Shown here: piece by piece, positions 36,515 through 48,965 of the stretch
Numbering within the stretch: position 1 is the stretch's first letter
Layout of the letters: every line of letters starts with the position of its first letter
The notes under the pieces: generated by a model
Told to the model about the DNA's origin: nothing
Seen by the model: the letters and a program-made list of their open reading frames with translations, nothing else
Database searches by the model: none
Position numbers and translations under genes: made by a program
Source: Calliopsis andreniformis
Taxonomy: Eukaryota; Arthropoda; Insecta; Hymenoptera; Andrenidae
Direction: 5' to 3'
Assembly: GCF_051401765.1 (NCBI RefSeq)
Contig: NW_027480423.1
Span: 17,360,001 to 17,424,000, forward strand
DNA: 64,000 nucleotides

Positions 36515-37676
36515 TAGAGTGAAGCCCACGTTGCCCGGAAAGGAGAAATGGCCATCACGTTCAAACGGGTTGCAATTAATCCTTTTATACGATGGAAACG
36601 CTGTTGTATTTATATTGTATTTTATGCCTCTGGCGTTGACTTCTAAGGCCGTAGCTATTAGATGTGATGGAGCAACGCCCTAGAGTGACGCCTAGGGTGC
36701 TTGGAACGTAGAAATGACCATTACTTTCACACTGGTGGCAATTATTCGTTTTATACGATGGAAAAGCTGTTGTGTTTATATCGTATTTTATGCTTCCGGC
36801 GTTGACTTCTTAGGCCGTAACTATTCGGTCTGGTGGAGCAACGCCCTGGAGTGAAACCTAGGTTGCCCGGAATGTAGAATTGGCCATCACTTTCAAACTG
36901 GTTGCAATTATTCCTGTTATATGGTGGAAACACTGTTGTATTTTTTTTGCATTTTATGATTCGGGCGTTGACTTCTAAGGCCCTAACTATTCAATCTGTT
37001 GGAGCAACGCCCTAGGGTGAAGCCTAGGTTGCTCGGAAAGTAGAAATGACCATAAGTTTCATACTGGTTGCAATTATTCGTTTTATACGATGGAAAAACT
37101 GTTGTATTTATATTGTATTTTATGCTTCTGGCGCTGACTTCTAAGGCACTAACTATTCGATCTGGTGGAGCAACGCCCTAGAGTGAAGCCTAGGTTGCCC
37201 GGAAGGTAGAATTGGCCCTCACTGTCAAACTGGTTGCAATTATTCGTTTTATACGATGGAAAGACTGTTGTATTTATATTGTATTTTATGCTTCTGGCGT
37301 TGACTTCAAAGGCACTAACTATTCGATCTGGTGGAGCAACGCCCTAGAGGGAACCCTAGGTTGCCCGGGACGTAGAATTGGCCATCACTTTCAAACTGGT
37401 TGCAATTAATCGTGTTATATTATGGAAACACTGTTGTATTTTTATTGCATTTTATGCTTCGGGCGTTGACTTCTAAGGCTCTAACTATTCAATCTGTTGG
37501 AGCAACGCCCTAGGGTGAAGCCTAGGTTGCTCGGAAAGTAGAAATGACCATAAGTATCATACTGGTTGCAATTATTCGTTTTATACGATGGAACAACTGT
37601 TGTATTTATATTGTATTTTATGCTTCTGGCGTTGACTTCTAAGGCCCTAGCTGTTCGATCTAGTGGAGCAACGCCC
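36515..37676 (+). repeat. HOR unit 2, 7-mer with P/Q hybrid start
   Basis: Order: P/Q hybrid, R S T U V W. The first monomer has P sequence up to ttgcaattaatcc and Q sequence from gaaacgctg on, with the switch between 36,583 and 36,598. Exactly one monomer (166 bp) is missing relative to the 8-mer units at 44,318 and 47,638. The unit is therefore an 8-mer that lost one monomer by unequal pairing of adjacent P and Q. Confidence 0.88.
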
Positions 37677-39834
37677 TAGAGTGAAGCCCACGTTGCCCGG
37701 AAAGGAGAAATGGCCATCACGTTCAAACGGGTTGCAATTAATCCTTTTATACGATGGAAAAGCTGTTGTATTTATATCGTATTTTATGCTTCTGGCGTTT
37801 ACTTCTAAGGACCAAACTATTCGATCTGGTGGAGCAACGCCCTAGAGTGAAGCCTAGGTTCCTCGGAATGTGGAAATGACCATAACTTTCACACTGGTTG
37901 CAATTATTCGTTTTATACGATGGAAACGCTGTTGTACTTATATTGTATTTTATGCCTCTGGCGTTGACTTCTAAGGCCGTAGCTATTAGATGTGGTGGAG
38001 CAACGCCCTAGAGTGACGCCTAGGGTGCTTGGAACGTAGAAATGACCATTACTTTCACACTGGTGGCAATTATTCGTTTTATACGATGGAAAAGCTGTTG
38101 TGTTTATATCGTATTTTATGCTTCCGGCGTTGACTTCTTAGGCCGTAACTATTCGGTCTGGTGGAGCAACGCCCTGGAGTGAAACCTAGGTTGCCCGGAA
38201 TGTAGAATTGGCCATCACTTTCAAACTGGTTGCAATTATTCCTGTTATATGGTGGAAACACTGTTGTATTTTTTTTGCATTTTATGATTCGGGCGTTGAC
38301 TTCTAAGGCCCTAACTATTCAATCTGTTGGAACAACGCCCTAGGGTGAAGCCTAGGTTGCTCGGAAAGTAGAAATGACCATAAGTTTCATACTGGTTGCA
38401 ATTATTCGTTTTATACGATGGAAAAACTGTTGTATTTATATTGTATTTTATGCTTCTGGCGCTGACTTCTAAGGCACTAACTATTCGATCTGGTGGAGCA
38501 ACGCCCTAGAGTGAAGCCTAGGTTGCCCGGAAGGTAGAATTGGCCCTCACTGTCAAACTGGTTGCAATTATTCGTTTTATACGATGGAAAGACTGTTGTA
38601 TTTATATTGTATTTTATGCTTCTGGCGTTTACTTCTAAGGCACTAACTATTTGATCTGGTGGAGCAACGCCCTAGAGTGAAGCCTAGGTTGCTCGGAAAG
38701 TAGAAATGATCATCAGCTTCATACTGGTTGCAATTATTCGTTTTATACGATGGAAAAACTGTTGTATTTATATTGTATTTTATGCTTCTGGCGTTGACTT
38801 CTAAGGCACTAACTATTCGATCTGGTGGAGCAACGCCCTAGAGTGAAGCCTAGGTTGCCCGGAACGTAGAATTGGCAATCACTTTCAAATTGGTTGCAAT
38901 TAATCTTGTTATACGATGGAAAAACTGTTGTATTTTTATTGCATTTTATGCTTCTGGCGTTCACTTCTTAGGCCCTAACTATTCGACCTGATGGAACAAC
39001 AGCCTAGGGTGAAGCCTAGCTTGCCCGGAACGTAGAAATGACCATTACTTTCACACTGTTTGCAATTATTCCTTTTATACGATGGAAAAGCTGTTGTATT
39101 TATAACGCATTTTATGCTTCTGGCGTTGACTTCTTAGGACGTAACTATTCGGTCTGGTGGAGCAACGCCCTGGAGTGAAACCTAGGTTGCCGGGAACGTA
39201 GAATTGGCCATCACTTTCAAACTGGTTGCAATTATTCCTGTTATATGATGGAAACACTGTTGTATTTTTTTTGCATGTTATGGTTCGGGCGTAGACTTCT
39301 AAGGCCCTAACTATTCAGTCTGTTGGAGCAACGTCCTAGAGTGAGGCCTAGGTTGCCCGGAAAGTAGAAATGACCATAAGTTTCATACTGGTTGCAATTA
39401 TTCGTTTTATACGATGGAAAAACTGTTGTATTTATATTGTATTTTATGCTTCTGGCGTTGACTTCTAAGGCACTAACAATTCGAGCTGGTGGAGGAACGC
39501 CCTACAGTGAAGCCTAGGTTGCCCGGAACGTAGAATTGGCCATCACTTTCAAACTGGTTGCAATTATTCCTGTTATGTGATGGAAACACTGTTGTATTTT
39601 TTTTGCATTTTATGGTTCGGGCGTTGACTTCTAGGGCCCTAGCTATTCAATCTGTTGGAGCAACGCCCTAGGGTGAAGCCTAGGTTGCTCGGAAAGTAGA
39701 AATGACCATAAGTATCATACTGGTTGCAATTATTCGTTTTATACGATGGAACAACTGTTGTATTTATATTGTATTTTATGCTTCTGGCGTTGACTTCTAA
39801 GGCCCTAGCTGTTCGATCTAGTGGAGCAACGCCC
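37677..39834 (+). repeat. HOR unit 3, 13-mer with transplanted monomers
   Basis: Order: P Q R S T U/F M Y Z, then three monomers (39,171, 39,337, 39,503) largely of long-HOR type, then W. The U/F hybrid (38,507) switches between 38,609 and 38,629 from tatattg to ggcgtttacttctaagg. The M here has gatcatcagc where the other copies have gaccatcagc. The long-HOR tract is described separately. Confidence 0.86.
39169..39578 (+). repeat. Tract copied from the long-HOR domain
   Basis: At least 410 bp, at most about 39,140-39,598, match copies 1-3 of the long HOR (near 24,400-24,820) rather than the A and B monomers expected here. Marks are gttgccgggaacg, gcatgttatggttcgggcgtag, gagtgaggcctagg, caattcgagctgg, gaggaacgccctacag and ttatgtgatgg. 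The combination aaggcactaacaattcgagc fits copy 2; copy 1 has cgatc and copy 3 has aagccac. Flanking sequence is normal Z on the left and A-like on the right. Gene conversion or double exchange is inferred. Confidence 0.85.
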
Positions 39835-41826
39835 TAGAGTGAAGCCCACGTTGCCCGGAAAGGAGAAATGGCCATCACGTTCAAACTGGTTGCAATTAAT
39901 CCTTTTATACGATGGAAAAGCTGTTGTATTTATATCGTATTTTATGCTTCTGGCGTTTACTTCTAAGGACCAAACTATTCGATCTGGTGGAGCAACGCCC
40001 TAGAGTGAAGCCTAGGTTCCTCGGAATGTGGAAATGACCATAACTTTCACACTGGTTGCAATTATTCGTTTTATACGATGGAAACGCTGTTGTATTTATA
40101 TTGTATTTTATGCCTCTGGCGTTGACTTCTAAGGCCGTAGCTATTAGATGTGGTGGAGCAACGCCCTAGAGTGACGCCTAGGGTGCTTGGAACGTAGAAA
40201 TGACCATTACTTTCACACTGGTGGCAATTATTCGTTTTATACGATGGAAAAGCTGTTGTGTTTATATCGTATTTTATGCTTCCGGCGTTGACTTCTTAGG
40301 CCGTAACTATTCGGTCTGGTGGAGCAACGCCCTGGAGTGAAACCTAGGTTGCCCGGAACGTAGAATTGGCCATCACTTTCAAACTGGTTGCAATTATTCC
40401 TGTTATATGGTGGAAACACTGTTGTATTTTTTTTGCATTTTATGCTTCGGGCGTTGACTTCTAAGGCCCTAACTATTCAATCTGTTGGAGCAACGCCCTA
40501 GGGTGAAGCCTAGGTTGCTCGGAAAGTAGAAATGACCATAAGTATCATACTGGTTGCAATTATTCGTTTTATACGATGGAAAAACTGTTGTATTTGTATT
40601 GTATTTTATGCTTCTGGCGTTGACTTCTAAGGCCCTAGCTGTTCGATCTAGTGGAGCAACGCCTTAGAGTGAAGCCTAGGTTGCCCGGAACGTAGAATTG
40701 GCCATCACGTTCAAACTGGTTGCAATTATTCGTTTTATACGATGGAAAGACTGTTGTATTTATATAGCATTTTATGCTTCTGGCGTTGACTTCTAAGGCA
40801 CTAACCATTCGACCTGGTGGAGCAACGCCCTAGTGTGAAGCCTAGGTTGCCCGGAACGTAGAATTGGCAATCACTTTCAAATTGGTTGCAATTAATCTTG
40901 TTATACGATGGAAAAACTGTTGTATTTTTATTGCATTTTATGCTTCTGGCGTTCACTTCTTAGGCCCTAACTATTCGACCTGATGGAACAACAGCCTAGG
41001 GTGAAGCCTAGCTTGCCCGGAACGTAGAAATGACCATTACTTTCACACTGTTTGCAATTATTCCTTTTATACGATGGTAAAGCTGTTGTATTTATAACGC
41101 ATTTTATGCTTCTGGCGTTGACTTCTTAGGACGTAACTATTCGGTCTGGTGGAGCAACGCGCTGGAGTGAAACCTTGGTTGCCCGGAACGTAGAATTGGC
41201 CATCACTTTCAAACTGGTTGCAATTATTCCTGATATATGATGGAAACACTGTTGTATTTTTTTTGCATTTTATGGTTCGGGCGTTGACTTCTAGGGCCCT
41301 AACTATTCAATCTGTTGGAGCAACGCCCTAGGGTGAAGCCTAGGTTGCTCGGAAAGTAGAAATGACCATAAGTTTCATACTGGTTGCAATTATTCGTTTT
41401 ATACGATGGAAAAGCTGTTGTATCTATATTGTATTTTATGCTTCTGGCGTTGACTTCTAAGGCACTAACTATTCGATCTGGTGGAGCAACGCCCTAGAGG
41501 GAACCCTAGGTTGCCCGGGACGTAGAATTGGCCATCACTTTCAAACTGGTTGCAATTATTCGTGTTATATTATGGAAACACTGTTGTATTTTTATTGCAT
41601 TTTATGCTTCGGGCGTTGACTTCTAAGGCTCTAACTATTCAATCTGTTGGAGCAACGCCCTAGGGTGAAGCCTAGGTTGCTCGGAAAGTAGAAATGACCA
41701 TAAGTATCATACTGGTTGCAATTATTCGTTTTATACGATGGAACAACTGTTGTATTTATATTGTATTTTATGCTTCTGGCGTTGACTTCTAAGGCCCTAG
41801 CTGTTCGATCTAGTGGAGCAACGCCC
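39835..41826 (+). repeat. HOR unit 4, 12-mer
   Basis: Order: P Q R S W' X Y Z A B/E V W, 1,992 bp. The tenth monomer (41,332) is a B/E hybrid: B up to tttcatactgg, E from gaaaagctgttgtatctat. The switch lies in the shared stretch at about 41,383-41,411. Compared with the neighbouring 15-mer, C, D and one B/E equivalent are missing (three monomers). Confidence 0.9.
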
Positions 41827-44317
41827 TAGAGTGAAGCCCACGTTGCCCGGAAAGGAGAAATGGCCATCACGTTCAAACTGGTTGCAATTAATCCTTTTAT
41901 ACGATGGAAAAGCTGTTGTATTTATATCGTATTTTATGCTTCTGGCGTTTACTTCTAAGGACCAAACTATTCGATCTGGTGGAGCAACGCCCTAGAGTGA
42001 AGCCTAGGTTCCTCGGAATGTGGAAATGACCATAACTTTCACACTGGTTGCAATTATTCGTTTTATACGATGGAAACGCTGTTGTATTTATATTGTATTT
42101 TATGCCTCTGGCGTTGACTTCTAAGGCCGTAGCTATTAGATGTGGTGGAGCAACGCCCTAGAGTGACGCCTAGGGTGCTTGGAACGTAGAAATGACCATT
42201 ACTTTCACACTGGTGGCAATTATTCGTTTTATACGATGGAAAAGCTGTTGTGTTTATATCGTATTTTATGCTTCCGGCGTTGACTTCTTAGGCCGTAACT
42301 ATTCGGTCTGGTGGAGCAACGCCCTGGAGTGAAACCTAGGTTGCCCGGAACGTAGAATTGGCCATCACTTTCAAACTGGTTGCAATTATTCCTGTTATAT
42401 GGTGGAAACACTGTTGTATTTTTTTTGCATTTTATGCTTCGGGCGTTGACTTCTAAGGCCCTAACTATTCAATCTGTTGGAGCAACGCCCTAGGGTGAAG
42501 CCTAGGTTGCTCGGAAAGTAGAAATGACCATAAGTATCATACTGGTTGCAATTATTCGTTTTATACGATGGAAAAACTGTTGTATTTGTATTGTATTTTA
42601 TGCTTCTGGCGTTGACTTCTAAGGCCCTAGCTGTTCGATCTAGTGGAGCAACGCCTTAGAGTGAAGCCTAGGTTGCCCGGAACGTAGAATTGGCCATCAC
42701 GTTCAAACTGGTTGCAATTATTCGTTTTATACGATGGGAAGACTGTTGTATTTATATAGCATTTTATGCTTCTGGCGTTGACTTCTAAGGCACTAACCAT
42801 TCGACCTGGTGGAGCAACGCCCTAGTGTGAAGCCTAGGTTGCCCGGAACGTAGAATTGGCAATCACTTTCAAATTGGTTGCAATTAATCTTGTTATACGA
42901 TGGAAAAACTGTTGTATTTTTATTGCATTTTATGCTTCTGGCGTTCACTTCTTAGGCCCTAACTATTCGACCTGATGGAACAACAGCCTAGGGTGAAGCC
43001 TAGCTTGCCCGGAACGTAGAAATGACCATTACTTTCACACTGTTTGCAATTATTCCTTTTATACGATGGAAAAGCTGTTGTATTTATAACGCATTTTATG
43101 CTTCTGGCGTTGACTTCTTAGGACGTAACTATTCGGTCTGGTGGAGCAACGCGCTGGAGTGAAACCTTGGTTGCCCGGAACGTAGAATTGGCCATCACTT
43201 TCAAACTGGTTGCAATTATTCCTGATATATGATGGAAACACTGTTGTATTTTTTTTGCATTTTATGGTTCGGGCGTTGACTTCTAGGGCCCTAACTATTC
43301 AATCTGTTGGAGCAACGCCCTAGGGTGAAGCCTAGGTTGCTCGGAAAGTAGAAATGACCATAAGTTTCATACTGGTTGCAATTATTCGTTTTATACGATG
43401 GAAAAACTGTTGTATTTATATTGTATTTTATGCTTCTGGCGTTGACTTCTAAGGCACTATCTATTCGATCTGGTGGAGCAACGCCCTAGAGCGAAGCCTA
43501 GGTTGCCCGGAACGTAGAATTGGCCATCACTTCCAAACTGGTTGCAATTATTCCTGTTATATGATGGAAACACTGTTGTGTTTTTTTTTGCATTTTATTG
43601 TTCGGGCGTTGACGTCTAAGGCCCTAACTATTCAATCTGTTGGAGCAACGCCCTAGGGTGAAGCCTAGGTTGCTCGGAAAGTAGAAATGACCATAAGTAT
43701 CATACTGGTTGCAATTATTCGTTTTATACGATGGAAAAACTGTTGTATTTATATTGTATTTTATGCTTCTGGCGTTGACTTCTAAGGCCCTAGCTGTTCG
43801 ATCTAGTGGAGCAACGCCTTAGAGTGAAGCCTAGGTTGCCTGGAACGTAGAATTGGCCATCACTTTCAAACTGGTTGCAATTATTCGTTTTATACGATGG
43901 AAAAGCTGTTGTACCTATATTGTATTTTATGCTTCTGGCGTTGACTTCTAAGGCACTAACTATTCGATCTGGTGGAGCAACGCCCTAGAGGGAACCCTAG
44001 GTTGCCCGGGACGTAGAATTGGCCATCACTTTCAAACTGGTTGCAATTATTCGTGTTATATTATGGAAACACTGTTGTATTTTTATTGCATTTTATGCTT
44101 CGGGCGTTGACTTCTAAGGCTCTAACTATTCAATCTGTTGGAGCAACGCCCTAGGGTGAAGCCTAGGTTGCTCGGAAAGTAGAAATGACCATAAGTATCA
44201 TACTGGTTGCAATTATTCGTTTTATACGATGGAACAACTGTTGTATTTATATTGTATTTTATGCTTCTGGCGTTGACTTCTAAGGCCCTAGCTGTTCGAT
44301 CTAGTGGAGCAACGCCC
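41827..44317 (+). repeat. HOR unit 5, 15-mer
   Basis: Order: P Q R S W' X Y Z A B C D E V W, 2,491 bp. The extra base over 15 x 166 is in C, which carries a run of nine T after ctgttgtg. It is the full arrangement from which the 12-mers can be derived by removing three monomers between B and E. X here has gatgggaagactg at 42,735, a private change. Confidence 0.9.
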
Positions 44318-45645
44318 TAGAGTGAAGCCCACGTTGCCCGGAAAGGAGAAATGGCCATCACGTTCAAACGGGTTGCAATTAATCCTTTTATACGATGGAA
44401 AAGCTGTTGTATTTATATCGTATTTTATGCTTCTGGCGTTTACTTCTAAGGACCAAACTATTCGATCTGGTGGAGCAACGCCCTAGAGTGAAGCCTAGGT
44501 TCCTCGGAATGTGGAAATGACCATAACTTTCACACTGGTTGCAATTATTCGTTTTATACGATGGAAACGCTGTTGTATTTATATTGTATTTTATGCCTCT
44601 GGCGTTGACTTCTAAGGCCGTAGCTATTAGATGTGGTGGAGCAACGCCCTAGAGTGACGCCTAGGGTGCTTGGAACGTAGAAATGACCATTACTTTCACA
44701 CTGGTGGCAATTATTCGTTTTATACGATGGAAAAGCTGTTCTGTTTATATCGTATTTTATGCTTCCGGCGTTGACTTCTTAGGCCGTAACTATTCGGTCT
44801 GGTGGAGCAACGCCCTGGAGTGAAACCTAGGTTGCCCGGAATGTAGAATTGGCCATCACTTTCAAACTGGTTGCAATTATTCCTGTTATATGGAGGAAAC
44901 ACTGTTGTATTTTTTTTGCATTTTATGATTCGGGCGTTGACTTCTAAGGCCCTAACTATTCAATCTGTTGGAGCAACGCCCTAGGGTGAAGCCTAGGTTG
45001 CTCGGAAAGTAGAAATGACCATAAGTTTCATACTGGTTGCAATTATTCGTTTTATACGATGGAAAAACTGTTGTATTTATATTGTATTTTATGCTTCTGG
45101 CGCTGACTTCTAAGGCACTAACTATTCGATCTGGTGGAGCAACGCCATAGAGTGAAGCCTAGGTTGCCCGGAAGGTAGAATTGGCCCTCACTGTCAAACT
45201 GGTTGCAATTATTCGTTTTATACGATGGAAAGACTGTTGTATTTATATTGTATTTTATGCTTCTGGCGTTGACTTCAAAGGCACTAACTATTCGATCTGG
45301 TGGAGCAACGCCCTAGAGGGAACCCTAGGTTGCCCGGGACGTAGAATTGGCCATCACTTTCAAACTGGTTGCAATTATTCGTGTTATATTATGGAAACAC
45401 TGTTGTATTTTTATTGCATTTTATGCTTCGGGCGTTGACTTCTAAGGCTCTAACTATTCAATCTGTTGGAGCAACGCCCTAGGGTGAAGCCTAGGTTGCT
45501 CGGAAAGTAGAAATGACCATAAGTATCATACTGGTTGCAATTATTCGTTTTATACGATGGAACAACTGTTGTATTTATATTGTATTTTATGCTTCTGGCG
45601 TTGACTTCTAAGGCCCTAGCTGTTCGATCTAGTGGAGCAACGCCC
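44318..45645 (+). repeat. HOR unit 6, 8-mer
   Basis: Order: P Q R S T U V W, exactly 1,328 bp. T is marked by ggcgctgacttc, U by gaaggtagaattggccctc, V by gagggaaccctagg and a gtgttatattatgg stretch, W by gaacaactg. R has a private ctgttctgtttat and S a private tatggaggaaac. The same unit recurs at 47,638. Confidence 0.92.
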
Positions 45646-47637
45646 TAGAGTGAAGCCCACGTTGCCCGGAAAGGAGAAATGGCCATCACGTTCAAACGGG
45701 TTGCAATTAATCCTTTTATACGATGGAAAAGCTGTTGTATTTATATCGTATTTTATGCTTCTGGCGTTTACTTCTAAGGACCAAACTATTCGATCTGGTG
45801 GAGCAACGCCCTAGAGTGAAGCCTAGGTTCCTCGGAATGTGGAAATGACCATAACTTTCACACTGGTTGCAATTATTCGTTTTATACGATGGAAACGCTG
45901 TTGTATTTATATTGTATTTTATGCCTCTGGCGTTGACTTCTAAGGCCGTAGCTATTAGATGTGGTGGAGCAACGCCCTAGAGTGACGCCTAGGGTGCTTG
46001 GAACGTAGAAATGACCATTACTTTCACACTGGTGGCAATTATTCGTTTTATACGATGGAAAAGCTGTTGTGTTTATATCGTATTTTATGCTTCCGGCGTT
46101 GACTTCTTAGGCCGTAACTATTCGGTCTGGTGGAGCAACGCCCTGGAGTGAAACCTAGGTTGCCCGGAACGTAGAATTGGCCATCACTTTCAAACTGGTT
46201 GCAATTATTCCTGTTATATGGTGGAAACACTGTTGTATTTTTTTTGCATTTTATGCTTCGGGCGTTGACTTCTAAGGCCCTAACTATTCAATCTGTTGGA
46301 GCAACGCCCTAGGGTGAAGCCTAGGTTGCTCGGAAAGTAGAAATGACCATAAGTATCATACTGGTTGCAATTATTCGTTTTATACGATGGAAAAACTGTT
46401 GTATTTGTATTGTATTTTATGCTTCTGGCGTTGACTTCTAAGGCCCTAGCTGTTCGATCTAGTGGAGCAACGCCTTAGAGTGAAGCCTAGGTTGCCCGGA
46501 ACGTAGAATTGGCCATCACGTTCAAACTGGTTGCAATTATTCGTTTTATACGATGGAAAGACTGTTGTATTTATATAGCATTTTATGCTTCTGGCGTTGA
46601 CTTCTAAGGCACTAACCATTCGACCTGGTGGAGCAACGCCCTAGTGTGAAGCCTAGGTTGCCCGGAACGTAGAATTGGCAATCACTTTCAAATTGGTTGC
46701 AATTAATCTTGTTATACGATGGAAAAACTGTTGTATTTTTATTGCATTTTATGCTTCTGGCGTTCACTTCTTAGGCCCTAACTATTCGACCTGATGGAAC
46801 AACAGCCTAGGGTGAAGCCTAGCTTGCCCGGAACGTAGAAATGACCATTACTTTCACACTGTTTGCAATTATTCCTTTTATACGATGGAAAAGCTGTTGT
46901 ATTTATAACGCATTTTATGCTTCTGGCGTTGACTTCTTAGGACGTAACTATTCGGTCTGGTGGAGCAACGCGCTGGAGTGAAACCTTGGTTGCCCGGAAC
47001 GTAGAATTGGCCATCACTTTCAAACTGGTTGCAATTATTCCTGATATATGATGGAAACACTGTTGTATTTTTTTTGCATTTTATGGTTCGGGCGTTGACT
47101 TCTAGGGCCCTAACTATTCAATCTGTTGGAGCAACGCCCTAGGGTGAAGCCTAGGTTGCTCGGAAAGTAGAAATGACCATAAGTTTCATACTGGTTGCAA
47201 TTATTCGTTTTATACGATGGAAAAACTGTTGTATTTATATTGTATTTTATGCTTCTGGCGTTGACTTCTAAGGCACTAACTATTCGATCTGGTGGAGCAA
47301 CGCCCTAGAGGGAACCCTAGGTTGCCCGGGACGTAGAATTGGCCATCACTTTCAAACTGGTTGCAATTATTCGTGTTATATTATGGAAACACTGTTGTAT
47401 TTTTATTGCATTTTATGCTTCGGGCGTTGACTTCTAAGGCTCTAACTATTCAATCTGTTGGAGCAACGCCCTAGGGTGAAGCCTAGGTTGCTCGGAAAGT
47501 AGAAATGACCATAAGTATCATACTGGTTGCAATTATTCGTTTTATACGATGGAACAACTGTTGTATTTATATTGTATTTTATGCTTCTGGCGTTGACTTC
47601 TAAGGCCCTAGCTGTTCGATCTAGTGGAGCAACGCCC
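45646..47637 (+). repeat. HOR unit 7, 12-mer
   Basis: Same order as unit 4 (P Q R S W' X Y Z A B V W), but the B monomer at 47,151 keeps B sequence further: gaaaaactgttgtatttatattg is B, while ggcactaactattcg at its end is E. The switch therefore lies between 47,236 and 47,278, to the right of the unit 4 switch within the monomer. Confidence 0.9.
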
Positions 47638-48965
47638 TAGAGTGAAGCCCACGTTGCCCGGAAAGGAGAAATGGCCATCACGTTCAAACGGGTTGCAATT
47701 AATCCTTTTATACGATGGAAAAGCTGTTGTATTTATATCGTATTTTATGCTTCTGGCGTTTACTTCTAAGGACCAAACTATTCGATCTGGTGGAGCAACG
47801 CCCTAGAGTGAAGCCTAGGTTCCTCGGAATGTGGAAATGACCATAACTTTCACACTGGTTGCAATTATTCGTTTTATACGATGGAAACGCTGTTGTATTT
47901 ATATTGTATTTTATGCCTCTGGCGTTGACTTCTAAGGCCGTAGCTATTAGATGTGGTGGAGCAACGCCCTAGAGTGACGCCTAGGGTGCTTGGAACGTAG
48001 AAATGACCATTACTTTCACACTGGTGGCAATTATTCGTTTTATACGATGGAAAAGCTGTTGTGTTTATATCGTATTTTATGCTTCCGGCGTTGACTTCTT
48101 AGGCCGTAACTATTCGGTCTGGTGGAGCAACGCCCTGGAGTGAAACCTAGGTTGCCCGGAATGTAGAATTGGCCATCACTTTCAAACTGGTTGCAATTAT
48201 TCCTGTTATATGGTGGAAACACTGTTGTATTTTTTTTGCATTTTATGATTCGGGCGTTGACTTCTAAGGCCCTAACTATTCAATCTGTTGGAGCAACGCC
48301 CTAGGGTGAAGCCTAGGTTGCTCGGAAAGTAGAAATGACCATAAGTTTCATACTGGTTGCAATTATTCGTTTTATACGATGGAAAAACTGTTGTATTTAT
48401 ATTGTATTTTATGCTTCTGGCGCTGACTTCTAAGGCACTAACTATTCGATCTGGTGGAGCAACGCCCTAGAGTGAAGCCTAGGTTGCCCGGAAGGTAGAA
48501 TTGGCCCTCACTGTCAAACTGGTTGCAATTATTCGTTTTATACGATGGAAAGACTGTTGTATTTATATTGTATTTTATGCTTCTGGCGTTGACTTCAAAG
48601 GCACTAACTATTCGATCTGGTGGAGCAACGCCCTAGAGGGAACCCTAGGTTGCCCGGGACGTAGAATTGGCCATCACTTCCAAACTGGTTGCAATTATTC
48701 GTGTTATATTATGGAAACACTGTTGTATTTTTATTGCATTTTATGCTTCGGGCGTTGACTTCTAAGGCTCTAACTATTCAATCTGTTGGAGCAACGCCCT
48801 AGGGTGAAGCCTAGGTTGCTCGGAAAGTAGAAATGACCATAAGTATCATACTGGTTGCAATTATTCGTTTTATACGATGGAACAACTGTTGTATTTATAT
48901 TGTATTTTATGCTTCTGGCGTTGACTTCTAAGGCCCTAGCTGTTCGATCTAGTGGAGCAACGCCC
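47638..48965 (+). repeat. HOR unit 8, 8-mer
   Basis: Order: P Q R S T U V W, exactly 1,328 bp, the second clean 8-mer. It differs from unit 6 at a few bases only, for example ctgttgtgtttat in R and cacttccaaactgg in V at 48,676. It alternates with 12-mers (8, 12, 8), so units 6-7 and the start of unit 8 also read as a 20-monomer super-period. Confidence 0.92.

Noticed and set aside
44304..44486. Recurrent plus-strand open frames (60 codons at 33,844, 36,501 and each later P monomer; 85 codons at 45,181, 48,501, 60,957 and 62,119; 109 codons at 2,358)
   Set aside because: They are fixed to P/Q or U/V monomer pairs and often need a non-ATG start. No ribosome-binding, splice or promoter context sets them apart from the satellite.
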